6,598 nt of DNA, taken from NCBI GenBank assembly GCA_945952425.1, contig CAMFIX010000172.1, positions 1 to 6,598 of the forward strand, given 5' to 3'. Under the pieces are notes generated by a model. That model searched no databases and was not told the origin of the DNA. It saw only the letters and a list, made by a program, of their open reading frames with translations. Source of the stretch: an uncultured Pseudorhodobacter sp. (lineage in GTDB: Bacteria > Pseudomonadota > Alphaproteobacteria > Rhodobacterales > Rhodobacteraceae). The first letter of the stretch is position 1, and each line of letters opens with the position of its first letter. The position numbers were made by a program, and so were the translations under genes. This document shows positions 6,557 through 6,598 of this stretch, piece by piece.

Positions 6557-6598
6557 GGCGTGGTGTAGGAGCGCCGACCCTCGGAGAGGTCAGGGCTT

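Noticed and set aside
1..6598. CRISPR array, tRNA or rRNA gene
   Set aside because: No regularly spaced direct repeats and no tRNA or rRNA-like stretch were seen on reading both strands.

Overview
The window is GC-rich (roughly low 60s percent by eye) and its coding style fits an alphaproteobacterium, for example a rhizobial or sphingomonad-type genome. The gene content suggests accessory DNA such as a plasmid or integrative element. The organism assignment is an inference from composition and gene families and was not tested by any search.

Positions 1 to about 3855/3861 hold a complete RIT (recombinase-in-trio) element. Three different tyrosine recombinase genes lie head to tail on the + strand (147-1376, 1373-2728, 2725-3729), joined by ATGA stop/start overlaps. 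All three keep the full R-K-HxxR-H-Y catalytic set. The trio is bounded by 34-bp terminal inverted repeats (1-34 and 3802-3835) that differ at one base. Each repeat contains a smaller inverted repeat with 6-bp arms around AGGA/TCCT, which is the geometry of a tyrosine recombinase core site. A perfect 32-bp palindrome (3830-3861) straddles the right terminus, and GACGGC occurs at both outer edges (1-6 and 3856-3861).

Positions 3856-6078, on the minus strand, hold the 5' half of a large gene. It encodes an N-terminal class I SAM-dependent methyltransferase (NPPF motif) fused to a strawberry-notch-like/superfamily 2 helicase ATPase domain (Walker A GDGTGAGKGR, DESH, SATGAT). Similarity to that family ends at the RIT boundary after about 741 residues, so the gene appears to be split by the element. 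The helicase C-terminal part should lie beyond the left edge of the window. By chance the frame stays open in antisense through the right end of the element to 2635, giving a misleading 1147-residue chimeric ORF.

Positions 6079-6598 are upstream of the split gene. They hold its ribosome binding site, several short inverted repeats and only weak small ORFs.

The likely history is that a RIT element inserted antisense into a plasmid-type methyltransferase/helicase gene. The three recombinases are probably made together from one coupled message and probably act as a set on the element's ends. The broken gene may still express its methyltransferase half.
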